From NCBI RefSeq assembly GCF_009208565.1, contig NZ_WFLK01000005.1, positions 241,651-305,650 on the forward strand: a DNA stretch of 64,000 bases, in the 5' to 3' direction. The stretch is from Janthinobacterium aquaticum. GTDB taxonomy: Bacteria; Pseudomonadota; Gammaproteobacteria; Burkholderiales; Burkholderiaceae_D. Shown here in pieces: positions 18,507 to 27,686 of this stretch; position 1 is the stretch's first letter; each line of letters opens with the position of its first letter. The translations under genes were made by a program, and so were the position numbers. The notes under the pieces are model-generated. The model was not told the origin of the DNA. It did no database searches and saw only the letters and a list, made by a program, of their open reading frames with translations.

Positions 18507-18833
18507 TCACCGGCGGAAGATACGCCCAATGAATCGAGCTGCTCGAAGGATTAGTTTAAAAAGCAAATATCCCAAGTACAGAAAACACGGCAAGGCCATC
18601 AAATCCTGGTGCCACCGCATGACCGTAGCAACCACACTCACGCACATGAGTCCGAACACGATCATAACGTGCCCGGTCCAGTGTATCTCTCCGCCACTTT
18701 CATACATACAAGATCCGCAAATCGGACAAATGTGCTGAGTCTTCATATATCGCCCGGGAATTCTGGACGGGAAGTGCCATAGACGCGGGACGACAGAACT
18801 GTAGCAGCTTGGGCAATTTACGGTAGATCTCAT
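18507..18833 (-). CDS. Small zinc-ribbon membrane protein of unknown function
   Basis: 108 aa from an ATG with GGAAG seven bases upstream. Two CxxC pairs (CPSC near residue 7 and CPICGSC near 40) suggest a small metal-binding ribbon; a hydrophobic stretch (HVMIVFGLMCVSVVAT) and a second one (ALPCFLYLGYLLFKLIL) suggest two membrane helices before a basic tail (RAARFIGRIFRR). It is divergent from the XRE regulator. I do not recognise a named family. A membrane-tethered accessory of the element is possible but unsupported. Confidence 0.5.
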   Translation of the reverse strand: MRSTVNCPSCYSSVVPRLWHFPSRIPGRYMKTQHICPICGSCMYESGGEIHWTGHVMIVFGLMCVSVVATVMRWHQDLMALPCFLYLGYLLFKLILRAARFIGRIFRR

Positions 18834-18955
18834 AGATAACTTCCAACTATAGACGGCAGAGCACATCCAAGAATAACCCAAATGTCACTTAAAGTTAACT
18901 AAATGAATTATTAAGTTGGTGGACGTCCTTAGCTAGGCCACTGATGCTGTGGGGT

Positions 18956-19216
18956 ATGGAAAAGCCCCCACTCACCCCAACTCCGAGGCAGATATTCGGC
19001 ACCAATTTACGACGGGCTCGTAGATTGAAAGACGTTTCTCAGGAGGAGTTGGCATTTCGCTCGAACCTCAGCAGAACATACGTCAGTGAAGTGGAGCGAG
19101 GAATTCGCAATGTCTCGATCGACAATATGGGGCAGTTATCGGATGCTCTTGGCGTCCCACTGAAAGACCTGGTTGATCCGGAGATGTTCTCTGCGCTTGG
19201 CAGTAAGCTCACTTAA
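18956..19216 (+). CDS. XRE-family helix-turn-helix regulator
   Basis: 86 aa. A single HTH_XRE domain fills the protein: FGTNLRRARRLKDVSQEELAFRSNLSRTYVSEVERGIRNVSIDNMGQLSDALGVPLKDL, with the usual helix 2-3 turn. An in-frame ATG at 18944 would add four residues. The size and layout resemble controllers of restriction-modification or mobile elements. It is the only transcription regulator of this kind in the island, so it may control neighbouring element genes; which ones is not visible. Confidence 0.88.
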   Translation: MEKPPLTPTPRQIFGTNLRRARRLKDVSQEELAFRSNLSRTYVSEVERGIRNVSIDNMGQLSDALGVPLKDLVDPEMFSALGSKLT

Positions 19217-19268
19217 ACCGCTCACTTCGCCGAGCGGTCTTGCTCGGCATTCAATAGCCGTTTGCACG

Positions 19269-19949
19269 CTATTTTCGACTGACCTCAAAATACTCAATCG
19301 GGCAGGAAATCTCCGGCATAGTTCCTTCCACACATCGCTCCAGGGTTTCGATAAAGTCTCCGGTTGATAACGACGACTGTATCATTTCCACAAGAGCGAT
19401 AAGAACCGCACCAACGCCATTCTGGACATTACCGAGTGAGCCCATGTCCCGTTCAACGGCCGCACGTTTAGTTGAGTCAAAGTGATACTGATACGAATTT
19501 AGCCAGTCCATCACCACTTGATATGAAAGCGGAGGCCGCCCCACTCCTTGCAGATTTAGGCGCCGCTCCAACTGTTTGAGCGTATATGCATCACGCAGCA
19601 AATCGAGGTGCCGGTGGAATGCCACATGAGTCAACCGCCTCTTTAACGCACCGATTGTCGAAGGTACAAAGCTGAGTTCGTTTTGCAGCACAAACGGGCG
19701 CAACTTGAGTAGCATTGCCCATACAGCTTCTTCATCAACGTGCTTGGTGGTCACATGAGCACTCCCAGCGGCGCCCCACCTGAGACTAATACTGCCGCCA
19801 TGTCGCTCCTGAACAAACCGCGTCGCGCGAAGATTATCGGCATGCCGGCGAAACTGAAGAAATTGTTCCCACTCATTATCGGGAATGTCGAAAGACACGG
19901 ACTCCTTGCTGGAGCCATCGTTTGCAACCAAAGAAGTTTCGATCAGCAA
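19269..19949 (-). CDS. Uncharacterised protein, about 226 aa
   Basis: The frame extends upstream to 20135, but that part shows no protein-like pattern and there is no in-frame ATG; a TTG at 19949 (LLIETSLVANDGSS...) is the best guess for a start. The C-terminal two thirds is helical with charged helices (LKQLERRLNLQGVGRPPLSY, then VVMDWLNSYQYHFDSTKRAAVERDMGSLGN). No catalytic motif or family is recognised. It is divergent from the TnsE-like gene across an intergenic region that holds a TnsB-type site, so the two could be functionally linked. Confidence 0.55.
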   Translation of the reverse strand: MLIETSLVANDGSSKESVSFDIPDNEWEQFLQFRRHADNLRATRFVQERHGGSISLRWGAAGSAHVTTKHVDEEAVWAMLLKLRPFVLQNELSFVPSTIGALKRRLTHVAFHRHLDLLRDAYTLKQLERRLNLQGVGRPPLSYQVVMDWLNSYQYHFDSTKRAAVERDMGSLGNVQNGVGAVLIALVEMIQSSLSTGDFIETLERCVEGTMPEISCPIEYFEVSRK

Positions 19950-20224
19950 GGGATGTATACCTAATTGATGTGATGTTCGGCGTGCCAACTGCCCAGTCCC
20001 CTGATTATCTTGGCATAACTTTCTAAACGACAAGCCCCAAATAACTTCACAACGCCTATTTCGGAGACGGAAAAGGCGGGCGGCACCTGGACTGGCAAGA
20101 GACGATGTTTCGTAAAAACAACAAAAAGAAAACAAAAATACAAAATTCGTTGCTCCTTCGAAAGGAATGCGTTAGCTTTATGTAAAAAATAGGCGCATTG
20201 TGGCTGTTTACTTTCAAATGAAGG

Positions 20225-20247
20225 CCATTTAAATCGACGACTGAGTT
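20225..20247 (+). promoter_or_regulatory. Internal copy of the right-terminal TnsB-type site
   Basis: The 23 bases beginning CCATTTAAATCGACGACTGA match the outermost right-end site (minus strand, 61692-61670) at 21 of 23 positions. It lies 33 bases before the start of the TnsE-like gene. It lacks the TGTCAATT tip, so it is either a regulatory binding site or the remains of another element end. Confidence 0.75.
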
Positions 20248-20279
20248 ACATTAGGGCATCAGTTGCCCTACGGTAAATC

Positions 20280-22205
20280 ATGTCCAGTAACCAAGAACCA
20301 TTCGAAAATTTCCCTCAAGATGACGGTCTTTGGGCAGTTAAGCACATTGACCAGTTCCACCAGGCGCACGAAGGCACGAGATCGGCGGCAGTGAAAGTCA
20401 TGCTGCAGCGCTTGCCTCCCATGAGCGTCGCCCAGCTAGCTCGGATGACAGAGAAGGCCTGCCAAGACGTCATCGGCAAACGCCGCGACGATCCATGGCC
20501 GCGGTTCGAATTCGTCGAGATATTAGTGGGCAGCCTCCCATTGGTTACCGTGGGCTTTGTTTTTAAGAACGGCGTTAAGGTAGGGCAACTGCCGCGCTGT
20601 CGAAAGGTCATAGTGCTCGCACCAGGCGAGTTCGACTCGATGGAGTTTAAGGCTGGCGAAGATACTCCACCACCACAAGGCTGGCCCGAAAACTCACGCC
20701 ACCGCACGCTGAACATTGGGGAGTATGCGGGTGTAACTGACCATACGCTACGCAACGTTTTCTTTAGCAAATCACGCCTTTGGGTGCACACCCGAGATCA
20801 TGGCGAGGATAAAGAAACATACGTTGTACCGCGTACCACGATCTTAAAAGCGTTCTACGCGCAGCACACTGAAATCGCGAAGGTAACGTGCGGTCGTTCG
20901 TGGGGGAAATATCTAGAAGAAATTATTTGCCTGAACGACATAGAGTCTGGCCTGCGGACAGAAATTATCGAGGGCGGCCGACAATGGAACATTATCCTGC
21001 GCACTCTCGTGCCGGATAATTACGCCCCCATCTTAGCCGTACTTTTATTTGATGAGTACGGTAGAGCCCGCGCAGAGTCCCTGTACGCGAAAAGCCTACA
21101 AGATATGGGCGGCAATCCTCGCGAGCCTTGGTATGCCAGCGCGGAAATTCCTTTGCAGGCGGTGAACGAGCGGCTTCTTCTTGAGACAAGATGTATTGCG
21201 CTCAAACCACGCTTCTTTTTTGACGCCGCCGGGGTGCGGCGGGAACACCGCAAGTTTCTTGTCACGGAAATTTCGGGTGGTAGTTGGCCAAAGCATTACC
21301 CCATCATTGGGCATTCCCGCACTAATGACGCACTGGATTCACAAAATCCAGTGCCGGTAGAACTCGATAAGCCTTATCCACAGCCACGCAAACCTAGAGA
21401 TGGAGATCCAACGACTACCCTAACGCAGGGAGAAGACGCCAAAGCACAATCAAGTACGACCACCATGAGAGGTGGCGAATGGAATTGGCTTCATACCCCA
21501 CCCGTCACCATAAAACTCGAAAAACTATTTAGCAAGCGGTACTTAGGATCGGCCGGAACGCCTAAAACTGACGATGAGACACGCGTATCAACCGGAGCGC
21601 ACACGCACGAGAAAGACGCCGTTTCGAAAGCTGAAGCAGTGACCCTGGTGAGGGTATCAAACGAGCGATTTGAACGCGCCATTGAAGTTCTGGAAAAACT
21701 TAAAAAGAATGGAGATATCTCCGAGATCGCGGAAGTCGCCCCGCTGGAACCGGGTCAAATGTCGGATCGAAATGGTCGCCGCTGCTGGAAATTTATCGAC
21801 CAGGAATCATTAAAAAATAAACGCCCGCCAAGCATAGGCTGGCGTGCGATATACCAGAACGGCAGGAGTAGTCTCGGTGCCGTTTATCGGAGTGCGCTGA
21901 TTCTTTGCCTCACCATCAACGGCGCCGACCATTACTGGATCGAGATCGAGTGCAGACCTAAAGATCCAGGCTTCCGCTCAGTGCTGTTGTCTGGAAGCGG
22001 AGCCGGCACCTTCGCAATCTTAGAGGCTACGCTGGATATTATCGCGGAGGCAAAGGGCCGTGCTCTTAAAGAAAAAATCGCCCGTGCGTTCTCGCACGAA
22101 TCAGTCAAAGTGGCGACCTACATACATAGCTACGATAAGACCAGGAAGCACCTGACGGAAGAGTCCGTGAAAAACTTCCTAACTGATGCTACCACCACCC
22201 AGTAA
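20280..22205 (+). CDS. Candidate TnsE-like target-selection protein
   Basis: 641 aa, no signal peptide or membrane helix. Several segments line up by eye with Tn7 TnsE (538 aa): LVTVGFVFKNG near residue 88, a YVVPRTTILKAFY helix near 181, an EIPLQ...RKFLVTEISG region near 300-330, an acidic low-complexity middle (about 350-450), and a C-terminal part with RFERAIEVLEKLKKNG then IYQNGRSSLGAVYRSALIL...WIEIE followed by a LLSGSG turn. TnsE directs Tn7 to conjugal plasmids and replicating DNA. The gene sits alone at the left end, far from tnsABC, with a TnsB-type site upstream. Similarity is weak and unverified; an unrelated cargo protein is possible. Confidence 0.45.
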   Translation: MSSNQEPFENFPQDDGLWAVKHIDQFHQAHEGTRSAAVKVMLQRLPPMSVAQLARMTEKACQDVIGKRRDDPWPRFEFVEILVGSLPLVTVGFVFKNGVKVGQLPRCRKVIVLAPGEFDSMEFKAGEDTPPPQGWPENSRHRTLNIGEYAGVTDHTLRNVFFSKSRLWVHTRDHGEDKETYVVPRTTILKAFYAQHTEIAKVTCGRSWGKYLEEIICLNDIESGLRTEIIEGGRQWNIILRTLVPDNYAPILAVLLFDEYGRARAESLYAKSLQDMGGNPREPWYASAEIPLQAVNERLLLETRCIALKPRFFFDAAGVRREHRKFLVTEISGGSWPKHYPIIGHSRTNDALDSQNPVPVELDKPYPQPRKPRDGDPTTTLTQGEDAKAQSSTTTMRGGEWNWLHTPPVTIKLEKLFSKRYLGSAGTPKTDDETRVSTGAHTHEKDAVSKAEAVTLVRVSNERFERAIEVLEKLKKNGDISEIAEVAPLEPGQMSDRNGRRCWKFIDQESLKNKRPPSIGWRAIYQNGRSSLGAVYRSALILCLTINGADHYWIEIECRPKDPGFRSVLLSGSGAGTFAILEATLDIIAEAKGRALKEKIARAFSHESVKVATYIHSYDKTRKHLTEESVKNFLTDATTTQ

Positions 22206-22214
22206 GAAGTATTC

Positions 22215-23375
22215 TCAATCAGATCGCAATGCACTATAGGGATGTGCCTCCAACCGCTGTTTGACCTCGATCATCTGCTCCTCAGTCGGCATGTAAATCG
22301 AGACCTCTCGCTGCCAACGCCCATACCCTTGGACTTCAAAGTCCAATCGAATGGGCAACCTATTTTGGGTAGCAAGTTTCGAAAGAAGTACCACATCATA
22401 AACGCGAGTAACGCATTGAAGTGGTGTACGCGCCCCATTGGAGCTGCTTGTCTTCAATGGTATAGATGCTTGCCGAATGACTTCGAGCTTCATCAGCGGG
22501 TCAAGCCAGGGGGAGTCATTGAACTCAGAGAAATACTCGAAAAATAATACGCCCCAATGAGGCTCGTATATACTTTCACCGCGCTGCATTGACAATAGCT
22601 CTTGCACCCGTTGTGGGAAGTAATCTAGTCCTGAAACCCTTGCGATGTTCCGGGTCTCATCAGGATAGATGTCATTGGTTTCCGGATGGTTTGCGATGCC
22701 ACTTCCTATCTTCTGCGCGTTCACGCGTGACGCACTTGGCGCAACGTAGCAGACCAGGGAACATCCATTTTGCTGCCTGTTCAGGCTTGGAGCAGAGGCC
22801 AGTTGCCGGCCCTCTCCAAGCTCGTTGCTAAGAATGTAGTGTCTGTCAGTTGAGCTGTTTTCAAAGTCACTTACAAAGAGAACTAGTTCTTGGAAGTTCC
22901 CGATTAGAAAATGCTTTATCTTCAATGTCCAAGAACCTGCATCGACCCGTTCGAACCCACCTGTAAAAACCAGCTCTGGGCCCACAGCGAATAGTTGCAC
23001 AGCGAAGTCAACGCCTGTGCCACTACGGACAGCTTTTGCACACGTCGCTTCATGGTCTCTTTTCATCGCGTGCAAAGCCGAAGGGGAATAAGTCACATCA
23101 TCCCTATCGATTAAGGTACCGTGATCCGCGCACAACCAGATGCCGTTACCGATGCCGCGGCGTTGCTCAGGGCTCATGCCAGCGTCATAACGCCGTCCCC
23201 CTTTAGAGGCCGCGCAAATATGCGCGGCTACTCCGATGCTGGCAGAGGACTCGGGAGACTCGTCACTCGGCCCGATAGTCAGCTTCCCACAACCAGTGAA
23301 TGAGCAGCACCAACCAGCACGCGAAGCTAATGCTCGTTTAGTTGGGTCTAAGAAGTCGGATTCACGCTGGCTCAT
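22215..23375 (-). CDS. HNH endonuclease-like protein
   Basis: 386 aa from an ATG at 23375 (MSQRESDFLDPTKRALASRAG). The N-terminal part (residues 18-95) is an HNH domain: CCSFTGCGKL zinc-like pair, GVAAHICAASKGGRRYD with the first His, and GIGNGIWLCADHGTLID with the Asn and second His. The remaining 280 residues are beta-rich and unrecognised, perhaps a sensor domain. Such HNH proteins are frequent in defence islands. A 63-codon gene lies just upstream on the same strand. Start not certain, as no strong ribosome site is seen. Confidence 0.75.
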   Translation of the reverse strand: MSQRESDFLDPTKRALASRAGWCCSFTGCGKLTIGPSDESPESSASIGVAAHICAASKGGRRYDAGMSPEQRRGIGNGIWLCADHGTLIDRDDVTYSPSALHAMKRDHEATCAKAVRSGTGVDFAVQLFAVGPELVFTGGFERVDAGSWTLKIKHFLIGNFQELVLFVSDFENSSTDRHYILSNELGEGRQLASAPSLNRQQNGCSLVCYVAPSASRVNAQKIGSGIANHPETNDIYPDETRNIARVSGLDYFPQRVQELLSMQRGESIYEPHWGVLFFEYFSEFNDSPWLDPLMKLEVIRQASIPLKTSSSNGARTPLQCVTRVYDVVLLSKLATQNRLPIRLDFEVQGYGRWQREVSIYMPTEEQMIEVKQRLEAHPYSALRSD

Positions 23376-23421
23376 GAACACATTGTAGCTGCCGAAGCCG
23401 ATTTTTAATTCGGCGCGGCGG

Positions 23422-23613
23422 TTATAACGAGGATGCTGCAAATTCACGCCCAACTGGAGCCATGTCCAGCCACGCACGATCTTCGCTGTTGAATTTGTAG
23501 GAGGACAGCGTCCCCTTCTTGGCCTCCGCGAGACCAAGAAGAGTGTCTCTGATGAATTTAGATTGTCGGAGCCGCTGCATTTGTAGCTGCTTCTTACGAG
23601 CTCGGATTTTCAT
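23422..23613 (-). CDS. Small basic protein of unknown function
   Basis: 63 aa with a good ribosome site (GAGGGGACGAAT before the ATG). N-terminal half strongly basic (KIRARKKQLQMQRLRQSK), then a short helix and a C-terminal segment RAWLDMAPVGREFAASSL. It reads into the HNH gene with a gap of about 46 bases, so the two are probably cotranscribed. No family recognised; it could be a small partner or regulator of the HNH protein. Confidence 0.5.
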   Translation of the reverse strand: MKIRARKKQLQMQRLRQSKFIRDTLLGLAEAKKGTLSSYKFNSEDRAWLDMAPVGREFAASSL

Positions 23614-23704
23614 ATTCGTCCCCTCTGCGTCGATTCACACCTTTGATACTCAAGAGGCTGGATGCTCGCATAGCGAACATCTCCCCCAAGGAGGACACAA
23701 AAGA

Positions 23705-26359
23705 TTACGAAAATTGAGCTTCAATCTTTTGAATTAGCAGTTGAACGGTTTCGCTGCGGTTGTTTCCATCCAGAAGAAAATCGACCAACTCATTTCTCAG
23801 AGCAATTCCTGAGGCACTGGCGCCGGCTACTTGCGACCACGGTCCATAAAGGTGATCGGATCGCCCCCCTGTGCTGAACCCAACGCTCTCGAATATCTGT
23901 TGCAACTCCTCTTCTCCTGGAGAGCCTGGCGGCAAACTTCCGCGCCCCAAGGCGGAAAGACGAATATACTTTCTCGCCTGAACCGAGCGTCCGTCGCCGA
24001 TATGTGAGGGGAAGAAAGCGCGAAGTGCACGGCGCAGGCATGCCTCGCCTGGGCTCGGAGACGGTGCTTCTTTCTTCTGAACAATCCCGGCCACAGGTTT
24101 CTCTATTCCAGTCCAATCTCCCTGCAACAAAGTGCCGAGTTCCCCCTCGGTGAAGCAGTTGTCGAATGCAACTACCGCTCCATAATCAGCATCTCCGAAA
24201 GCAGACTTAGTCTGCTGCACAACATTTCCCGCCGCCAGGAAAGAGCAATTGCGGAACATCAGCGCAGGCTTAAATTTAGACCGGATATCTCTAATAGAAA
24301 TGTCCCTAAATAGACAATTATCAAAGGTGATAGGACCTTCGCAGTCGACCAATGAGATATTGAAGAACTCACAACTCGTAAAGATAACTCCTCGCATGGA
24401 AACGCCATTTAACTGAGCATTCGAGAGAGTCGAGTTAACAAATACCGATCCATCCAACATGAAGTCACTACCGCTCAGCTCGTCTGCGAATTCGAATCCA
24501 ACGAACTCTTGATCAGTGATTTCTGCCAGAGGAAGTGGATTTAGAACTCGTGCGCCCAGCCTTTCATCACCGATTGCAGCCCGCAGAGCCCACTGATTGG
24601 CGCTTGCGGCCTCGATATTGTCATTAACAGCAGCGTTGAGGGCTTCGCCGAGCTCGTCATACATCTGCATGTCTTCCAAAATAGAAGGTAGCAGTAATTC
24701 GAAAGTATATTTCGCACGAGTAGCTGAAGCCGCTAACTTGAGTACATCTGCCCGACTAAGCTGTCCGACAGGCGGTTTGCTCTTAAACATCTGCGCCAGC
24801 AAAGAGCACCTGATCCAATCGCTCAAAAATTGAGGGCGGTAAGCCCCCGCAGCCTCGGTTGCGTAGAGCAGAGCGTGCTTCGCATTCTGTCTTACGATGG
24901 CCACATTAATTTCAGGCGAGTTGACCGGATCTACATCAAAAGCGCGCGGGATTAGTTCATATGGGGTTGGTATGTTCGCGAGAGTCGGCGCAGATGCAAT
25001 CGCAGCTAAGCCCTGCAGTACGGTCATCTGTCCCAATACGGTGTATTTAGGCTTAGCGACAGCGTCAATCTTTGTACATTCGCGTAGACAAGCATACAGC
25101 GCTGCAATTAGGCAAACATCTAATATCGGAGGAACATCCAGGCGTCCATCTGGCAGGCGTAGCGCTGCTCTGTTCCCGGCCCTCCGGCCTGCGGCAATCG
25201 CTGCCAAACCTTGCACAAAAAAGAGCGAAGGCTCTTGTGCGATCTCAGGAAGGACATCGATAATCCACTGCACAATGTCATCACGTTCGCGCTTAACTTG
25301 ATCATCTGCCAAGCGCTCTCCGACAAGTCCGACGTACTCTTCTGGAATGTCAACGGAACTCGCACGCTGCTTTACGATTCCATCGACCACCGCACCTACA
25401 TACACTCGGAAATCATCCGTTTCCAAACTCGGTAACTCAACGCTAAAAACGGACCACTCATCGGGACTTAAATGGCGTGCCTCTGTGCGACGTCCAGATA
25501 GAACCACGGCCGACTGATCAGAACGCAAGCGCCCGGTCATCAGCGCCAACAAGCTGACAATAAGGCTTTTATCGTAACGCCCAGAGACTTCGTCGATGCC
25601 ATCGAGGAAAAGGGTAACCAACCCGGACTTGACAGCACGGCTCAGACGCTCAGCCCCCTCCCCAACAATGCCGATAAGCTGTGTAATACTTTCCCAAGCC
25701 ACACCCGTATCAAGTGGCAATTTTCGAAGAGGAATAAAGATTGGCAACTTGTTGTTGGGCTGTGACCGCATTTTTTGCGCTTGAGATGCAAGAAGGATAG
25801 TCTTACCTCTCCCAGCCTCAGCCTCAATGAAAACAAGCTTTCCTTCCTTTCTGGTGGAGTCGTTGATTAATTCAGAAAGTCTTTCCCCGGCATTCGGATA
25901 CGTCTCTTTATGCTCGTTCACTAGTTGCATCGCGATAGGATGGGCATCAAGCAACTTCAGTGGCGAGAGCGCCTCCTCGATCAGGTTTTGCTGGGATTTT
26001 TCAAACGTAGCAGGGATATCAAGCAGCTTTCGCACGGCGAAATTTGCCGTCACTGCCGTCTTCCCTAACGTCAAAGCGACGTGGTCTGTCTCTGAGGCCT
26101 TGCTCGCAGCCTGCCCCAATGGAATCCAGTTTAGAAGGACATATCTAACTGCAGACACCTCTTGCAATAACACATCGCAAATATCACTCGCTAGCCTCAG
26201 ATCATCTGGACTGGCGATGGAGTGACGATCCACAAAAACCCATTGCTCTTGGTCATAAACAAACGCCTGGGTGTCGCCAGCTATCGTAACCGGAAGCAAA
26301 TCCAACGTGCTTGCAAGTGCATTTGCGATATCAAAAGGTTCTGGTTTCATATCATCCAT
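23705..26359 (-). CDS. NACHT-domain STAND NTPase with pentapeptide-like C-terminus
   Basis: 884 aa. A helical N-terminal region (1-170) leads into a NACHT core: Walker A AEAGRGKT near 180-187, and Walker B TLFLDGIDEVSG near 249-260, the NACHT-type form with acidic residues after the core. A helical middle follows (330-620), then a stretch of F/L-x-x-C/S-x repeats (FVNSTLSNAQLNGVSMRG... LFRDISIRDI, about 640-720) resembling pentapeptide repeats, and a C-terminal winged or helical tail. Bacterial NACHT proteins are antiphage sensors in several studied cases. No effector such as a nuclease or TIR domain is obvious; the neighbouring HNH gene could supply one. Confidence 0.85.
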   Translation of the reverse strand: MDDMKPEPFDIANALASTLDLLPVTIAGDTQAFVYDQEQWVFVDRHSIASPDDLRLASDICDVLLQEVSAVRYVLLNWIPLGQAASKASETDHVALTLGKTAVTANFAVRKLLDIPATFEKSQQNLIEEALSPLKLLDAHPIAMQLVNEHKETYPNAGERLSELINDSTRKEGKLVFIEAEAGRGKTILLASQAQKMRSQPNNKLPIFIPLRKLPLDTGVAWESITQLIGIVGEGAERLSRAVKSGLVTLFLDGIDEVSGRYDKSLIVSLLALMTGRLRSDQSAVVLSGRRTEARHLSPDEWSVFSVELPSLETDDFRVYVGAVVDGIVKQRASSVDIPEEYVGLVGERLADDQVKRERDDIVQWIIDVLPEIAQEPSLFFVQGLAAIAAGRRAGNRAALRLPDGRLDVPPILDVCLIAALYACLRECTKIDAVAKPKYTVLGQMTVLQGLAAIASAPTLANIPTPYELIPRAFDVDPVNSPEINVAIVRQNAKHALLYATEAAGAYRPQFLSDWIRCSLLAQMFKSKPPVGQLSRADVLKLAASATRAKYTFELLLPSILEDMQMYDELGEALNAAVNDNIEAASANQWALRAAIGDERLGARVLNPLPLAEITDQEFVGFEFADELSGSDFMLDGSVFVNSTLSNAQLNGVSMRGVIFTSCEFFNISLVDCEGPITFDNCLFRDISIRDIRSKFKPALMFRNCSFLAAGNVVQQTKSAFGDADYGAVVAFDNCFTEGELGTLLQGDWTGIEKPVAGIVQKKEAPSPSPGEACLRRALRAFFPSHIGDGRSVQARKYIRLSALGRGSLPPGSPGEEELQQIFESVGFSTGGRSDHLYGPWSQVAGASASGIALRNELVDFLLDGNNRSETVQLLIQKIEAQFS

Positions 26360-26496
26360 TACACATTAGTAGATCAGAAAAGTATTTGATTAATCGTTAA
26401 TAGAATATCACTAGTGCAATCTCCAAAACTCACCAATTCTCACACCGCAACCTGATCGTAGGGTTTCGAAAGAAAGAAAATGCAATGTAAATCATG

Positions 26497-26991
26497 TCAG
26501 GACGAAGGCTTCCCAATCCGCAAATAACCATTCAACGCCAATTGAAGTGTTCTTAAAAGTGGGTACTGTTCAGGAATTGCACACCTCGACACCAATCCTT
26601 GCCGAATAATGGCAGCTTGGATATCTGCCATAAATGCGTCAATGCTAACGGCGTTCGCACCGGCGAAATTTTTACGAAATGGGGGAACCGAAGGAAAAAT
26701 AGCCAGCCTCACAAGCGGCGTATCTTTTTCTAGCCAAGTGAAGACGTCTGTGAGAATAAATTTCTCCCCGCTATGAAATTTTTTCACATACCGTTGCTCA
26801 CGGCGATCCCAGGAATGTGCATCAAGAGACGCTTCTATGTGGATTAAGTGGCGTGTATGCGGATGATAAGCCACAACATCAAGCTCCATTTCCCATCCTC
26901 CTGCAGAGCGCTTACCGACTTTGACATTTCGTTTAACTAAATACCCGCGCCAGTCGTAAAACTCAACAATAAGACTTTCAAGATGGGACAC
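26497..26991 (-). CDS. Small PD-(D/E)XK-like nuclease fold protein
   Basis: 164 aa. The segment GGWEMELDVVAYHPHTRHLIHIEASLDAHSW (split here as E34-x-E36-x-D38, then strand LIHIEAS with E53) has the spacing of a restriction-endonuclease core, and an N-terminal LIVEFYDWRGYLVKRNVKVGKRS matches the usual first helix and strand of Mrr-like proteins. The lysine that normally follows the last acidic residue is replaced (EAS rather than ExK), as occurs in some active and inactive variants. Stand-alone gene between the NACHT and DUF4747 blocks; function inferred only from fold. Confidence 0.6.
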   Translation of the reverse strand: MSHLESLIVEFYDWRGYLVKRNVKVGKRSAGGWEMELDVVAYHPHTRHLIHIEASLDAHSWDRREQRYVKKFHSGEKFILTDVFTWLEKDTPLVRLAIFPSVPPFRKNFAGANAVSIDAFMADIQAAIIRQGLVSRCAIPEQYPLLRTLQLALNGYLRIGKPSS

Positions 26992-27058
26992 TCGGCGCTC
27001 CTGAAAATTACTCCTACAGCTTTATGATTTGAATACTTAAATATATTTTTAAATACAT

Positions 27059-27685
27059 CTACTGCTGGTTTTGCGGTGTAGGCTTTGTTTTTTGCATCTT
27101 ACGCATTTTCTGCACCCAGCCGGCGAGGCGGAATAACGCCAAGGTAGTTTCTAACGCAGTAAAAATGGCATATACAAAAAAGAAGTAACCTACTGCGGCA
27201 CCAAAAGGCCGTAAATAGGACATGGTATCTGTCGGCAAACTCAAGGAATGGAATATACATGCGAGTCCACTCTTGGGACTTAGCTGATAATCCAGTGCAC
27301 TGGCAACTAATGCAAGAACTAGAGCTATGCATTGCACCATTCCAAAGTGGGCAAAAATCGCACTTATCTGAACGTATCCAGAGCCTTTTTCGCCCTTTCC
27401 GATGTCCATCAGAGCTTCGCGCAGCTTCTCGTCCCCCCAACCAATCCATATCGCATATCCGGTGACCCCAAAGCCCAGCAGATTAGGCAGCAAACTCACA
27501 GCGGTCGCATGCCAAGGGCTGCTCATCCAATAGCCTGAAGACAGTACCGTGACGAAAATTGCTATATGAACAAAGGGCGAGCAGATGACCTCACGCCAAG
27601 CACCGTACGAACGCCAATAGCCGGCCACCCCGCTAGCCAGATCGCGATATTGTTGCCACGAAAATTTGGGTTCAGTAGATGTCAT
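27059..27685 (-). CDS. Membrane protein with four predicted helices, partner of DUF4747
   Basis: 208 aa. Hydrophobic segments near residues 35-55, 60-82, 108-130 and 160-185, a cytosolic basic tail (MRKMQKTKPTPQNQQ). No transporter family recognised. Its start lies one base from the stop of the 295-aa DUF4747-like gene, so the two form an operon. A cytosolic sensor plus small polytopic membrane protein recalls the lambda RexA-RexB pair, but this is an analogy from layout only. Confidence 0.7.
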   Translation of the reverse strand: MTSTEPKFSWQQYRDLASGVAGYWRSYGAWREVICSPFVHIAIFVTVLSSGYWMSSPWHATAVSLLPNLLGFGVTGYAIWIGWGDEKLREALMDIGKGEKGSGYVQISAIFAHFGMVQCIALVLALVASALDYQLSPKSGLACIFHSLSLPTDTMSYLRPFGAAVGYFFFVYAIFTALETTLALFRLAGWVQKMRKMQKTKPTPQNQQ

Positions 27686-27686
27686 T

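Noticed and set aside
19216..19237. Hairpin ACCGCTC...GAGCGGT after the XRE gene as a terminator
   Set aside because: The stem is real but no T-run follows, so termination is not supported well enough for a feature.
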